From [Ruminococcus] lactaris ATCC 29176 (GTDB lineage Bacteria; Bacillota; Clostridia; Lachnospirales; Lachnospiraceae): a DNA stretch of 64,000 nt. The DNA is taken from assembly GCF_025152405.1 (NCBI RefSeq), contig NZ_CP102292.1, forward strand, positions 1,550,001-1,614,000. The letters run 5' to 3'. The number at the start of each line of letters is the position of its first letter. The stretch's first letter is position 1. The notes under the pieces are model-generated. The model was not told the origin of the DNA and did not search any database. It was given only the letters and a program-made list of their open reading frames with translations. Positions 27,646-35,931 of the stretch are shown piece by piece. The position numbers and the translations under genes are program-made.

Positions 27646-27786
27646 GTATAAATCTCTTTTCCACGTCATACAATGATAGAAAGAACTTGCTGTTCCCCCA
27701 ACTGCCGGGAACAGACAGATACCGGAAATTCTGAACTTCAGGATCTTTCGGCAAAAAGCTACCAGAATCTATCAGGAGGGTTTTCC

Positions 27787-28221
27787 ATGAGTTCCAGAAC
27801 ACGCATCGTTGTCCTACACATGAAAGAAATTATCTACACAGCAATCTTCGCTGCACTTGCTATCCTGCTGATCATTCTTCTGATCGTCATGTTCCGGCCA
27901 TCCGGGAAATCTGCTGCATCAGGAGAGAAAAAGCAGTACACTCCGGGAGTCTATACTTCCACACTCACACTGAATAATACAAACCTGGAAGTCGAAGTTG
28001 CTGTCACAGATTCAGAAATCAGCAGCATCCGCTTTTCCAATCTTGATGAAACCGTAACAACTATGTTCCCACTGGTTCAACCTGCACTGGAAGATATCGC
28101 AGATCAGATCTGCCGAACTCAGTCCCTGGAAAATATTTCTTTTCCGGAAGATGCCCCTTATACATCCCAGTTAATCCTTAACGCGGTCACGCAGGCGGTC
28201 GAAAAAGCCACAGTTCAATAA
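27787..28221 (+). CDS. Membrane-anchored FMN-binding-like domain protein
   Basis: 144 aa from the ATG at 27787, which has AGGAGG just upstream; the open frame extends 38 codons further without support. One membrane helix (residues about 15-37, TAIFAALAILLIILLIVMF) is followed by an extracytoplasmic domain: GVYTSTLTLNNTNLEVEVAV, TDSEISSIRFSNLDET, then APYTSQLILNAVTQAVEKA. This is the order and spacing of FMN_bind domains (GxY, V-x-V-x-D/G-x-I, SGATxTS, I-x-A-V), but the SGAT flavinylation motif is replaced by EDAPYTS, so covalent FMN is unlikely. A leader hairpin CTGTTCCC/GGGAACAG (27690-27717) precedes it. Function unknown. Confidence 0.7.
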   Translation: MSSRTRIVVLHMKEIIYTAIFAALAILLIILLIVMFRPSGKSAASGEKKQYTPGVYTSTLTLNNTNLEVEVAVTDSEISSIRFSNLDETVTTMFPLVQPALEDIADQICRTQSLENISFPEDAPYTSQLILNAVTQAVEKATVQ

Positions 28222-28234
28222 CCGTGGCTTTTCT
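28204..28234 (+). terminator. Terminator overlapping the end of the FMN-like gene
   Basis: AAAGCCAC pairs with GTGGCTTT and continues into TTCTG. The hairpin loop contains the stop codon of the gene. Confidence 0.7.
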
Positions 28235-28273
28235 GTCTTTCCTATCATAACTGTTCTTTTTCTGACGGAAAGC

Positions 28274-28537
28274 CTACCCTTCCACAATCAGATATGTTCC
28301 ATCCGGGAGTACAAAGACCTCCGATGCTTCCTCCAGCTCTTCCTCAGTCATATGATCCACATCCGCTCCGCTCTCCTCAAAATACTCGCGTACCTCCTCC
28401 AGTGAATCCACAACAACTGCCATGCAGTCTTCCAGAAATGCTTCTGCCTCTTCCAGTGTCTCTGCTACCGGTTCATCGAACAGTTGTCCCTGATCCTTCA
28501 GAAAAGTACGCAGACATTCTTCACTATATTCACCCAT
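28274..28537 (-). CDS. Small acidic hypothetical protein
   Basis: 87 aa with AGGAGG upstream of the ATG. It is rich in Glu and Asp (for example TLEEAEAFLEDC, MTEEELEEASEVFVL) and has alternating helix- and strand-like stretches ending in FVLPDGTYLIVEG, a possible beta hairpin. No signal peptide or membrane segment. I do not recognise the family. It follows the HAD phosphatase gene by 15 bases and is probably cotranscribed with it. Confidence 0.75.
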   Translation of the reverse strand: MGEYSEECLRTFLKDQGQLFDEPVAETLEEAEAFLEDCMAVVVDSLEEVREYFEESGADVDHMTEEELEEASEVFVLPDGTYLIVEG

Positions 28538-28552
28538 CTTCTCGTCCTCCTG

Positions 28553-29203
28553 CTATCTCATTATCTCAAGTATTTCATCAACCGAATCTACGATACAGTC
28601 TGCCCCGTCTTCTTCCAGTGCTTTTCTTCCACGGAATCCCCAGGATACCAGGATCGTCTTCATGCCGGCTGCCTTTCCCGTTGCAAGATCCACTTCCGAA
28701 TCTCCGATATACGCTGTCTCTGCGATCTCAGCTCCCAGTCTGTCCGCAATATCAAGTGCCGCACTGGGATCCGGTTTTCTCGGAACGCCCTCTTTCTGCC
28801 CCTGGATCCAGTCAAAAAGCCCTTCTCCAAAAATCTCCTTAATCACATGACCGACCTGGCGGTCCGGCTTATTCGAAAGCACTGCAAGCCTGATCCCCTG
28901 CTTTTTCAATGTCTCGAGCATCCTTTCAATTCCCTTATAAGGAACAACCTTATAAGTACAGTTCTCATCGAACACTCTGCCATAGACTTCCATCGCCTCA
29001 TCTAGCCTGTCCAGAGCCTCATCTCCCCCGGCTTTCAACGCCTTCTCTATGAGAACCTTCGCTCCGTTTCCGACAAAATCTCTGCACTGCTCTTTCGTGA
29101 TCTGTGGCATATGGATCTGTTTCATCGTCTCATTCACAGAATATTCCAGTGAATCCAATGTATCAGTCAATGTTCCGTCGAGATCAAAAATACATGCTTT
29201 CAT
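28553..29203 (-). CDS. HAD-superfamily hydrolase (phosphoglycolate phosphatase-like)
   Basis: 216 aa from ATG 29203, chosen for GGGAGG upstream and because the protein then opens with the HAD motif I, CIFDLDGTLTDTL (catalytic Asp pair). Motif II is LAVLSNKPD, the lysine is in PRKPDPSAAL, and motif III is YIGDSEVDLATGKAAGM. The helical cap between motifs I and II places it with Gph/PpaX-like phosphatases. Substrate is not predictable. A promoter lies between it and sigG. Confidence 0.92.
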   Translation of the reverse strand: MKACIFDLDGTLTDTLDSLEYSVNETMKQIHMPQITKEQCRDFVGNGAKVLIEKALKAGGDEALDRLDEAMEVYGRVFDENCTYKVVPYKGIERMLETLKKQGIRLAVLSNKPDRQVGHVIKEIFGEGLFDWIQGQKEGVPRKPDPSAALDIADRLGAEIAETAYIGDSEVDLATGKAAGMKTILVSWGFRGRKALEEDGADCIVDSVDEILEIMR

Positions 29204-29268
29204 CCCTGCTGCCTCCCTGCCATCCTTCATCCTGTAAGGACATTCTGTATTGTATTTCTTTCTCACTT

Positions 29269-29297
29269 ATCATAGTATGATACATTCTAAAAAGCAA
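29269..29297 (-). promoter_or_regulatory. Sigma-A promoter for the HAD phosphatase gene
   Basis: Minus strand: TTGCTT (29292-29297), 17-bp spacer, TATGAT (29269-29274). Confidence 0.55.
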
Positions 29298-29327
29298 GTA
29301 TTGACAACGCATTTATCGGCATATTTT

Positions 29328-30107
29328 TCAATCTCCCAGCAGATACTGCCGCATCGTCTTCAGGGCGTTTTTCTCAAGTCTGCTGACCTGTGCCTGAGAA
29401 ATCCCGATCTGTCCTGCCACCTCCGTCTGAGTCTTCCCTTCAAAAAACCGCAGACTGATAATATACCGTTCCCGCTCATTGAGCCGTTCCATCGCAGCCT
29501 CCAGCGAAAGTTCCTCCACCCAGTTTTCTTCCCGGTTTTTCTTATCACTGACCTGATCCATCACATACAATGCATCCCCTCCGTCATTGTATACCGGTTC
29601 ATGAAGACTCATCGGAGTCTGTACCGCATCCAGGGCAAAAACCACATCCTCCTTGGCAATCCCGATCTCATCTGCAATTTCCTGCACCGTCGGTTCTTTC
29701 ATATAGCGGCGTACATATCCTTCCTTTGCATAAATAGCTTTATAAGCCGTATCCCTCAAAGAACGGCTCACACGGATGCTGCTGTTATCTCTTAAATATC
29801 TCCGGATCTCACCTACGATCATCGGGACTGCATAAGTTGAAAATCTTACCAGCCGCTCCGGATCAAAATTATCCACTGCCTTCATCAGACCCACACATCC
29901 GATCTGGAATAAATCATCTGCACTTTCACTGCTGCTGTCAAATCTCTTGATCACACTCAGAACCAGTCGCAGATTTCCTTTAATATATTCTTCTCTCGCT
30001 TTTTCATCGCCTTTCTGAATCCGACGAAAAAGCTCCTCCTTCTCATCTTCCCTGAGAAGCGGGAGCTTTGACGTATTCACTCCGCACAGTTCCACCTTAT
30101 TCATCAT
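29328..30107 (-). CDS. sigG: RNA polymerase sporulation sigma factor SigG
   Basis: 259 aa, forespore sigma factor. The N-terminus NKVELCGVNTSKLPLL is the conserved SigG leader that binds anti-sigma factors (B. subtilis SigG has the same KVEICGVDTSKLPVL pattern). Region 2 is complete (GNLRLVLSVIKRF, DLFQIGCVGLMKAVDNFD, FSTYAVPMIVGEIRRYLRD) and region 4 ends with a helix-turn-helix GISQAQVSRLEKNALKTM. No pro-sequence. In B. subtilis it directly follows sigE; here a beta-CASP nuclease gene intervenes. Confidence 0.95.
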   Translation of the reverse strand: MMNKVELCGVNTSKLPLLREDEKEELFRRIQKGDEKAREEYIKGNLRLVLSVIKRFDSSSESADDLFQIGCVGLMKAVDNFDPERLVRFSTYAVPMIVGEIRRYLRDNSSIRVSRSLRDTAYKAIYAKEGYVRRYMKEPTVQEIADEIGIAKEDVVFALDAVQTPMSLHEPVYNDGGDALYVMDQVSDKKNREENWVEELSLEAAMERLNERERYIISLRFFEGKTQTEVAGQIGISQAQVSRLEKNALKTMRQYLLGD

Positions 30108-30165
30108 CGTAAGAATCCTCCTAAGTCATTTTCTACTTAGAATCATTCTCCATCTGAATCAAAGA

Positions 30166-30175
30166 TATTCTGTCC
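30166..30175 (-). promoter_or_regulatory. Possible sigma-F/G -10 element upstream of sigG
   Basis: GGACAGAATA on the minus strand agrees with the SigF/SigG -10 pattern (GG, then A and AAT). The expected GCATA-like -35 at 15 bp is not convincing, so this is tentative. Confidence 0.3.
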
Positions 30176-30271
30176 GGGGAAAAATTTAATAAAGTTTTAC
30201 TCCTTGACAATCTGTCTGACTGCCTTTTCTTCAGAACTTTCTCACAGTTCTGTCTCTTTTGCAGGATTCTC

Positions 30272-31876
30272 TTACAGTTCCCACTTATCCGCAAGATTAT
30301 TGATCTGTGCTTCAAATTTTGCTTTATCTTTATTGGAAAGTCCTGCATTGCTGTAAATGATATCCATAAGCCTTTTACCAGCCAGCGTAAGCCGGTCATA
30401 CGCTGCATCCGCTTTCTTCTGTGCCGGTTTCTTTGCTTTCACAGGGATCTTCACGCCCTCACTGAGGATCTCATTTTTCAGAAGATCCACTTCTGCACAC
30501 GGAAATGGTGCAAACGCCTGATAATCAAATGTCTCTTCCACAGTCTTTGCGAACTCCTCAGTTACTGTATCTTCACCATGTACAACAAAAACTCGCTGTA
30601 TCGGTGGATCAAATGCCTTTACCCATTTCAGCAGACCATTCATATCCGCATGCCCACTGACACCATGAAGGCTTTCAATCCTTGCATGTACCTCGATCGA
30701 CTCTCCAAACAGCTTCACATTTTTCTCGCCCTCCAGCAGCCGCCGACCCAGCGTTCCGTTTGCCTGATATCCGACAAATAAGATCGTACACTCTTCTCTC
30801 CAGAGATTATGCTTCAAATGATGCCGGATTCTTCCTGCATCGCACATTCCTGAAGCGGAAATGATTACTTTCGGCTTTTCTATAAAATTGATCATCTTAG
30901 AATCTTCACTGGATATTGCAGTATGCAGTCCCGGAAATACCAGTGGATTGATCCCTGCATTCACAAGAGCAAGTGCCTCCTCATCAAAGCATTCCCGCAT
31001 ATTTTTAGTAAATACCTTTGTCGCCTCGATTGCCAGCGGACTGTCCAGATAAACTTCAAAATCAGGATACTCACTCAGCAGTCCCTTTTCTTTGATCTCA
31101 CGGATAAAATACAGCATCTCCTGCGTTCTTCCTACCGCAAATGACGGGATCACTACATTTCCCTTCCGGTCAAAGGTCTCTTTCAGAATCCTTGTAAAAT
31201 CGCCAAGATAATCCGGCTTTTCCTGTGCATGTACCCGATTTCCATAGGTGGATTCCATGACGATATAATCTGCATTCTCCGTATAGGCCGGATCTTTGAT
31301 GATCGGCTGATCCGTATTCCCTATATCACCTGAAAATACAATCTTTTTTGTCACGCCATCTTCTGTCGCCCACACTTCAATACTGGCTGATCCCAGCAGA
31401 TGCCCCACATCGGTAAACCGGATCTCAACGCCTTCACAGATCCTGATCCGCTCGCCATACTGACATGGCACAAGAAGTTCAATCGCGTCCAGTGCATCCT
31501 GCATTACATAAACCGGCTCATACTCCGGCTGTCCTGCACGCTTTCCCTTCCGGTTTCTCCATTCAGCCTCAAACTCCTGGATATGTGCACTGTCACGCAG
31601 CATGATATTACACAGGTCAGCCGTTGCATACGTGGTAAAGATCTGACCTTTAAATCCATCTTTTGCAAGTCTTGGCAGCATCCCCGAATGATCTATATGT
31701 GCATGCGTCAGGAACACATAATCCACTTCATTCGCCGGAATCGGAAGCCCCGGATTCTCATACAGATCCGGTCCCTGCTCCATTCCACAATCAATCAGAA
31801 TATTTTTCCCTGCAGTCTGAAGGAAATGACAGCTCCCAGTAACTTCGTGGGCTGCTCCTACAAAAGTAAGTTTCAT
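30272..31876 (-). CDS. Metallo-beta-lactamase/beta-CASP ribonuclease-like protein
   Basis: 534 aa. Metal-binding motifs: THAHIDHSG near residue 55, then DVGHLLGSASIEV and FSGDIGN. The beta-CASP insert follows (VIPSFAVGRTQEMLYFI, PKVIISASGMCDAGRIRHHLKHN), then ILFVGYQANGTLGRRLLEG and the closing HGVSGHADMNGL. This is the Ysh1/CPSF73-like family of RNA-processing nucleases, with an RMMBL domain and a short charged C-terminal tail. The exact substrate is unknown. It lies between sigE and sigG in the same orientation. Confidence 0.92.
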   Translation of the reverse strand: MKLTFVGAAHEVTGSCHFLQTAGKNILIDCGMEQGPDLYENPGLPIPANEVDYVFLTHAHIDHSGMLPRLAKDGFKGQIFTTYATADLCNIMLRDSAHIQEFEAEWRNRKGKRAGQPEYEPVYVMQDALDAIELLVPCQYGERIRICEGVEIRFTDVGHLLGSASIEVWATEDGVTKKIVFSGDIGNTDQPIIKDPAYTENADYIVMESTYGNRVHAQEKPDYLGDFTRILKETFDRKGNVVIPSFAVGRTQEMLYFIREIKEKGLLSEYPDFEVYLDSPLAIEATKVFTKNMRECFDEEALALVNAGINPLVFPGLHTAISSEDSKMINFIEKPKVIISASGMCDAGRIRHHLKHNLWREECTILFVGYQANGTLGRRLLEGEKNVKLFGESIEVHARIESLHGVSGHADMNGLLKWVKAFDPPIQRVFVVHGEDTVTEEFAKTVEETFDYQAFAPFPCAEVDLLKNEILSEGVKIPVKAKKPAQKKADAAYDRLTLAGKRLMDIIYSNAGLSNKDKAKFEAQINNLADKWEL

Positions 31877-32003
31877 AAGTCCACCAACCCTTCCGCTTTT
31901 TTCTTTTATTGTAGCACTTATTTATTTAATATGCACGAAAAATATAGCGGTACTCTTTAAATTTTAGTAAATTTTAATACTTATGTTAATAACTCGATGA
32001 ACG

Positions 32004-32744
32004 TTATTCATACCGGATCATTTCCCGTCTGAGCCTTGTCATGATTTTCTTTTCCAGCCGGGAAATATACGACTGGGAAATTCCCAGAAGATCTGCCACT
32101 TCCTTCTGCGTCATTTCTTTTCCTTCCGGATGATCCAGGCCGAAACGCATCCGCACGATCATTTTCTCCCGACCGGACAGTTTGTTCAAAGCCCGGAACA
32201 AAATTTTTCTCTCTGCCTCATTTTCAAGATCTTTATAGATTGTATCTTCATCCGTCCCCAGAATGTCAGATAAAAGGAGCTCATTTCCATCCCAGTCCAC
32301 ATTCAGTGGTTCATCTATGGAAACCTCCAGCTTTGTCTTGCTGTTTCTGCGAAGATACATCAGGATTTCATTTTCAATACATCTGGATGCATAGGTTGCA
32401 AGTTTGATCTTTTTGGTTGGATTGAATGTATTGATCGCCTTGATCAGACCAATCGTTCCAATGGAGATGAGGTCTTCAACCCCTACTCCTGTATTGTCGA
32501 ATTTTTTTGCAATATAAACGACCAGTCTCAGATTATGCTCAATCAGAAGCTTTTTCGCCTCCTGATCATCTTCTGTTCCCAGCCGTCCGATCACTTCCTC
32601 TTCTTTTTCATTTTCAAGCGGCGGTGGAAGAACATCTGTTCCTCCTATGTAATGAATCTCTTTCTGCCCTCCGAAGATCAGCGTCCTGAAATCAGGCACT
32701 ACTTTCAGTTTAAATTTCTCCGGCACTGCTACTTTTACTATCAT
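32004..32744 (-). CDS. sigE: RNA polymerase sporulation sigma factor SigE (pro-form)
   Basis: 246 aa from the second of two ATGs, which has AGGAGG nine bases upstream (the first, at 32750, is only three bases away). The first 30-odd residues are the pro-sequence; processing by SpoIIGA is expected near KEIHYIGG, aligned with the B. subtilis DEVYYIGG site. Mature SigE is recognisable by [53 protein letters not shown] and the region 4 helix-turn-helix [16 protein letters not shown]. It drives early mother-cell genes such as cotJABC. The ribosome site overlaps the spoIIGA stop codon. Confidence 0.95.
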   Translation of the reverse strand: MIVKVAVPEKFKLKVVPDFRTLIFGGQKEIHYIGGTDVLPPPLENEKEEEVIGRLGTEDDQEAKKLLIEHNLRLVVYIAKKFDNTGVGVEDLISIGTIGLIKAINTFNPTKKIKLATYASRCIENEILMYLRRNSKTKLEVSIDEPLNVDWDGNELLLSDILGTDEDTIYKDLENEAERKILFRALNKLSGREKMIVRMRFGLDHPEGKEMTQKEVADLLGISQSYISRLEKKIMTRLRREMIRYE

Positions 32745-32757
32745 TTTCATTTTCCTC

Positions 32758-33567
32758 CTAAATATTCAGATAATCATGGTTCAGGATCAACTGGTATTCC
32801 TGCTTCTCTGAAATCGTTCCTTCACTGATTCCGATCAACGGTTTTTCAATCCATTTTTCCCCGTCCATGCTGACACACATTTTCTCGATTCGGAAGATTT
32901 TTATTACACCGGTTCCACTGATACTCTGATAAGGGATGTACCGCATTTTCGGTTCCGTATCCCTCAGGACAGATCCTTCTTTCTGCTGTTGTTCTCTGAA
33001 CTTTTCATAGAATTCATGGTCGAGAATACTGACCGGATCACCACTGACCGGATCGCATAAAAGATTTCCCGTATCCATCAGTGCCATGACGCTCATCTTT
33101 CTCTCGTTCAAATACAGCGTCACCTCACACCGCACCTGTTCTTTTCCGCTTATTTTTCTTAACAGTTTCCAGCATTTCACAAAGAGAAATGCCGTTCCCA
33201 CTGCCGTCCCATAAAAAAGGCTGATATACCTTAAATACGGCCGGAATGCTGTCATCATGCCTCCCATAAAAACCGCACATAGGTATAATAATATGTAGGC
33301 CTTTATAAATTGAGCTTTCGTTCTGATACGGAGACCGGTTATAAGCATACAACTGCTGACAATTCCATGAAAAAAAATAAGTTGAAAGACTCCGGGGATC
33401 CCCACGACTATTCCAAGGCACATCATCCCGCTTCCAAGCCCTCCGCCCAGAAAGATTCTCTGCCAGTTACTTTTGCATTTCAGAACCCGATTCAGTACAA
33501 GAAGCAACAGACTGTCCATCATGAAATTTTCCAGAAACAACAAATCAATATACAATTCGTAGTGCAT
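32758..33567 (-). CDS. spoIIGA: Sporulation sigma-E factor-processing peptidase SpoIIGA
   Basis: 269 aa. It begins [18 protein letters not shown], typical of the family, at an ATG preceded by AAGGAGAAGG; an upstream in-frame start (33726) would cover the promoter and is rejected. Five hydrophobic segments fill the first 150 residues. The aspartic-protease motif is [19 protein letters not shown] near residue 163, matching the DTG catalytic Asp of SpoIIGA. It cleaves pro-SigE at the septal membrane. It is directly followed by sigE. Confidence 0.95.
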   Translation of the reverse strand: MHYELYIDLLFLENFMMDSLLLLVLNRVLKCKSNWQRIFLGGGLGSGMMCLGIVVGIPGVFQLIFFHGIVSSCMLITGLRIRTKAQFIKAYILLYLCAVFMGGMMTAFRPYLRYISLFYGTAVGTAFLFVKCWKLLRKISGKEQVRCEVTLYLNERKMSVMALMDTGNLLCDPVSGDPVSILDHEFYEKFREQQQKEGSVLRDTEPKMRYIPYQSISGTGVIKIFRIEKMCVSMDGEKWIEKPLIGISEGTISEKQEYQLILNHDYLNI

Positions 33568-33601
33568 ATTCCACCTTCCTTCTCCTTTGTATGCATGACT
33601 C

Positions 33602-33668
33602 ATTATATGCCTGCACCAAAGCAGAAGTTTGTCGGACACTGACAGAAAGATCAGAATATATTTCGACA
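33602..33668 (-). promoter_or_regulatory. spoIIGA-sigE promoter with 22-bp spacer and Spo0A boxes
   Basis: Minus strand: -35-like CCGACA (33630-33635), 22-bp spacer, TATAAT (33602-33607). A perfect Spo0A box TGTCGAA lies at 33662-33668 and a 6/7 box (plus-strand TGTCGGA, 33630-33636) overlaps the -35. The B. subtilis spoIIG promoter is known for the same 22-bp spacing and Spo0A activation. Confidence 0.7.
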
Positions 33669-33720
33669 ACATCCTGCTTAACAGCCCGTTGTTCCTGCAC
33701 TCTGTAAATTGCATTTTGTG

Positions 33721-33756
33721 CAACAAAAAAAGAACCGGCTTTAACCAGTTCTTTTC
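33721..33756 (-). terminator. Intrinsic terminator after ftsZ
   Basis: On the minus strand AGAACTGG-TTAAAG-CCGGTTCT (one G-T pair) is followed by TTTTTTGTTG. It separates ftsZ from the spoIIGA promoter. Confidence 0.75.
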
Positions 33757-33806
33757 TAAAATCTATTCATTCTGTCTTTCAGAATCCAGCGATTGTCTTT
33801 CCCTGC

Positions 33807-34985
33807 TTACTTTTTGAAGAAATCAGGAATCTTGATCGACTGCTCTTTTACATTGCTTGAAGGTGTTCTCGGCTGCAGTGTCGGCATTGTTCCTCCCTGC
33901 GGTCTTACTGTGGAACCTGCTCTTCTCTCATGATCCAGTGTAGATCTCACATGAGATTCTCCGCCGGACGGAAGAATGGATCCAACCTTCTGCTGTCCTT
34001 CCAGTCTTGCTTTTAACTTAGAAGCACTTCCGCCTACATTATGTAAGCCGGTAGCAATAACTGTGATCGTACATTCGTCAGATTTTGTATCATCATACAT
34101 CGCACCAAAGATAATACTTGCACTCTCGCCTGCCAGCTCCTGAACATAATCAGCCGCATCAGATGCATCCATCAGCGTAATATCACCGGATACATTGACG
34201 ATCACGTTTGATGCACCCTGGATCGTAGTCTCAAGCAGCGGACTTGCAACAGCCTGCTTTACAGCCTCAAGAGCCTTATCATCACCGCGTCCTGCACCGA
34301 TACCGATATGTGCAATACCCTTGTCCTTCATAACCGTCTGGATATCTGCAAAGTCAAGGTTAATCAGGGATGGAACATTGATCAGGTCAGTGATACCCTG
34401 AATACCCTGCTGAAGAACCTCATCTGCTTTCTTCAGGGCTTCCGGCATTGTAGTGCGTCTGTCTACAACCTCAAGAAGCTTATCATTTGGAATAACGATG
34501 ATCGTATCTACATTTTCTTTTAATTTATCAATACCACTTGTGGCATTCTGCATTCTGGTCTTGGATTCAAAACGGAACGGCTTTGTGACAACACCTACCG
34601 TCAATGCACCCTGCTCTTTGGCAATACGTGCAATAACAGGAGCTGCTCCTGTTCCTGTTCCTCCACCCATTCCACAGGTAACAAATACCATGTCTGCACC
34701 TTTCAGTGCTGCCTGGATCTCTTCTGAACTTTCTTCCGCAGCTTTCTCCCCTACCTCCGGCTGTGCACCTGCACCAAGTCCTTTTGTAAGCTTTTCACCG
34801 ATCTGCATCAATGTCGGTGCTTTACAAAGCTGTAATGCCTGCTTATCTGTATTTACAGCTATAAATTCTACACCCGCAATCTGCTCGTCGATCATTCGGT
34901 TAACGGCATTATTACCGCCTCCGCCGACTCCGACAACAATTATTCTTGCGGCCGCTTCAGATTCATTGGTCTTAATTTCTAACAA
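33807..34985 (-). CDS. ftsZ: Cell division protein FtsZ
   Basis: 392-aa tubulin-like GTPase that forms the Z-ring. It starts with TTG ([11 protein letters not shown]), eight bases after GGAGG; no ATG fits. Motifs: [20 protein letters not shown], the tubulin signature [19 protein letters not shown], and NLDFADI in the T7 loop. A variable linker follows from about residue 320, ending in the conserved C-terminal peptide IKIPDFFKK that binds division partners. It has its own promoter and terminator. No ftsA is adjacent. Confidence 0.97.
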   Translation of the reverse strand: MLEIKTNESEAAARIIVVGVGGGGNNAVNRMIDEQIAGVEFIAVNTDKQALQLCKAPTLMQIGEKLTKGLGAGAQPEVGEKAAEESSEEIQAALKGADMVFVTCGMGGGTGTGAAPVIARIAKEQGALTVGVVTKPFRFESKTRMQNATSGIDKLKENVDTIIVIPNDKLLEVVDRRTTMPEALKKADEVLQQGIQGITDLINVPSLINLDFADIQTVMKDKGIAHIGIGAGRGDDKALEAVKQAVASPLLETTIQGASNVIVNVSGDITLMDASDAADYVQELAGESASIIFGAMYDDTKSDECTITVIATGLHNVGGSASKLKARLEGQQKVGSILPSGGESHVRSTLDHERRAGSTVRPQGGTMPTLQPRTPSSNVKEQSIKIPDFFKK

Positions 34986-35064
34986 GAGTATTTCCTCCTT
35001 TGTCGTCTCATTAATCTTTTATACATCCCTTAATTTTAATTGAACGATACAATTCAATAAGTAT

Positions 35065-35093
35065 ATAATAAAGTCTTTTCCGTAAATAATCAA
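35065..35093 (-). promoter_or_regulatory. Sigma-A promoter for ftsZ
   Basis: Minus strand: TTGATT (35088-35093), 17-bp spacer, TATTAT (35065-35070), about 80 bp before the TTG start. Confidence 0.65.
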
Positions 35094-35145
35094 TAGATTT
35101 TTTCTTATTTTCTGATTTTTTTACTCAATTTACATTCTTTTCCTT

Positions 35146-35916
35146 TTATTGCACGTCAGCGGTCTGCTCCGCAGTCTGTGGTGTAAACCGGATGGACGCG
35201 GAAGACGAATCAAAATTCTCCAGATGGAGTGTTCCTGCGGTGTCAGGATACTTCTTTTTCAGTTCTTCCAGGATCGGTCCTACCTGTGCCAGACGCTCTT
35301 CATACTTCTCATTTCCCAGCAGTACTTCCACTGCTCCGAAATATAATACGACATCACTTCCATCTGTATTGCAGACGATCCGCTCCGGTGACAGGGCATT
35401 TTTTCTGAGATATCTGGATGTCTCTGCCAGTTTCTCAAAAATCGCATCATCCTCCACAGGAAGCACTTTTCCGATTTCCACCTCTGCTGTATCAAAAGAA
35501 AGTCCTTCAATATACGGGACTCCCTCGATCTGCTTTGCACTCCGAAGCGTTGCGATCCCCTGTTCATCAAAATACAGCATCGCCTCATCATAATCTACAT
35601 AGCCGAGCATACTTTTTTCAACCACTGTCACAGCAACCGTCCACGGATTCTTCAATGACACTTTCAGGCTCTCTACTCCTGACGGAAGTTCTCCCTTGTC
35701 AAAAGTATATTTTCCTAAAAGATACAGAGAATTTACTGACAATGGATCTTTTTCAATCCAGTTCGTGATTGTTCCCTCTCCATAATACACATTTCCACTG
35801 ACCTGGATCTTTCTGGTGCGGAATCCGAAAATACATATCAGCACCAGAACTGCCACGGTCAGGATCAGGATCAGAATCATTTTTCCTATATTTTTCTTTC
35901 GCTTTTTTCTCTTCAT
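35146..35916 (-). CDS. divIB: Cell division protein DivIB/FtsQ
   Basis: 256 aa. A short basic cytoplasmic tail (KRKKRKKNIGK) precedes one membrane helix (residues about 12-29), then a POTRA domain beginning RKIQVSGNVYYGEGTITNWI and the beta domain KNPWTVAVTVVEKSMLGYVDYDEAMLYFDEQG. These are characteristic of DivIB/FtsQ, which links FtsL and DivIC at the septum. It follows the FtsW gene in the dcw cluster with a 15-base gap. Confidence 0.88.
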   Translation of the reverse strand: MKRKKRKKNIGKMILILILTVAVLVLICIFGFRTRKIQVSGNVYYGEGTITNWIEKDPLSVNSLYLLGKYTFDKGELPSGVESLKVSLKNPWTVAVTVVEKSMLGYVDYDEAMLYFDEQGIATLRSAKQIEGVPYIEGLSFDTAEVEIGKVLPVEDDAIFEKLAETSRYLRKNALSPERIVCNTDGSDVVLYFGAVEVLLGNEKYEERLAQVGPILEELKKKYPDTAGTLHLENFDSSSASIRFTPQTAEQTADVQ

Positions 35917-35931
35917 ATATGCTCCTCTGTC

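Noticed and set aside
33568-33726. N-terminal extension of SpoIIGA to an upstream ATG
   Set aside because: It would translate through the promoter and Spo0A boxes; the internal ATG has a strong ribosome site and the family-typical N-terminus.
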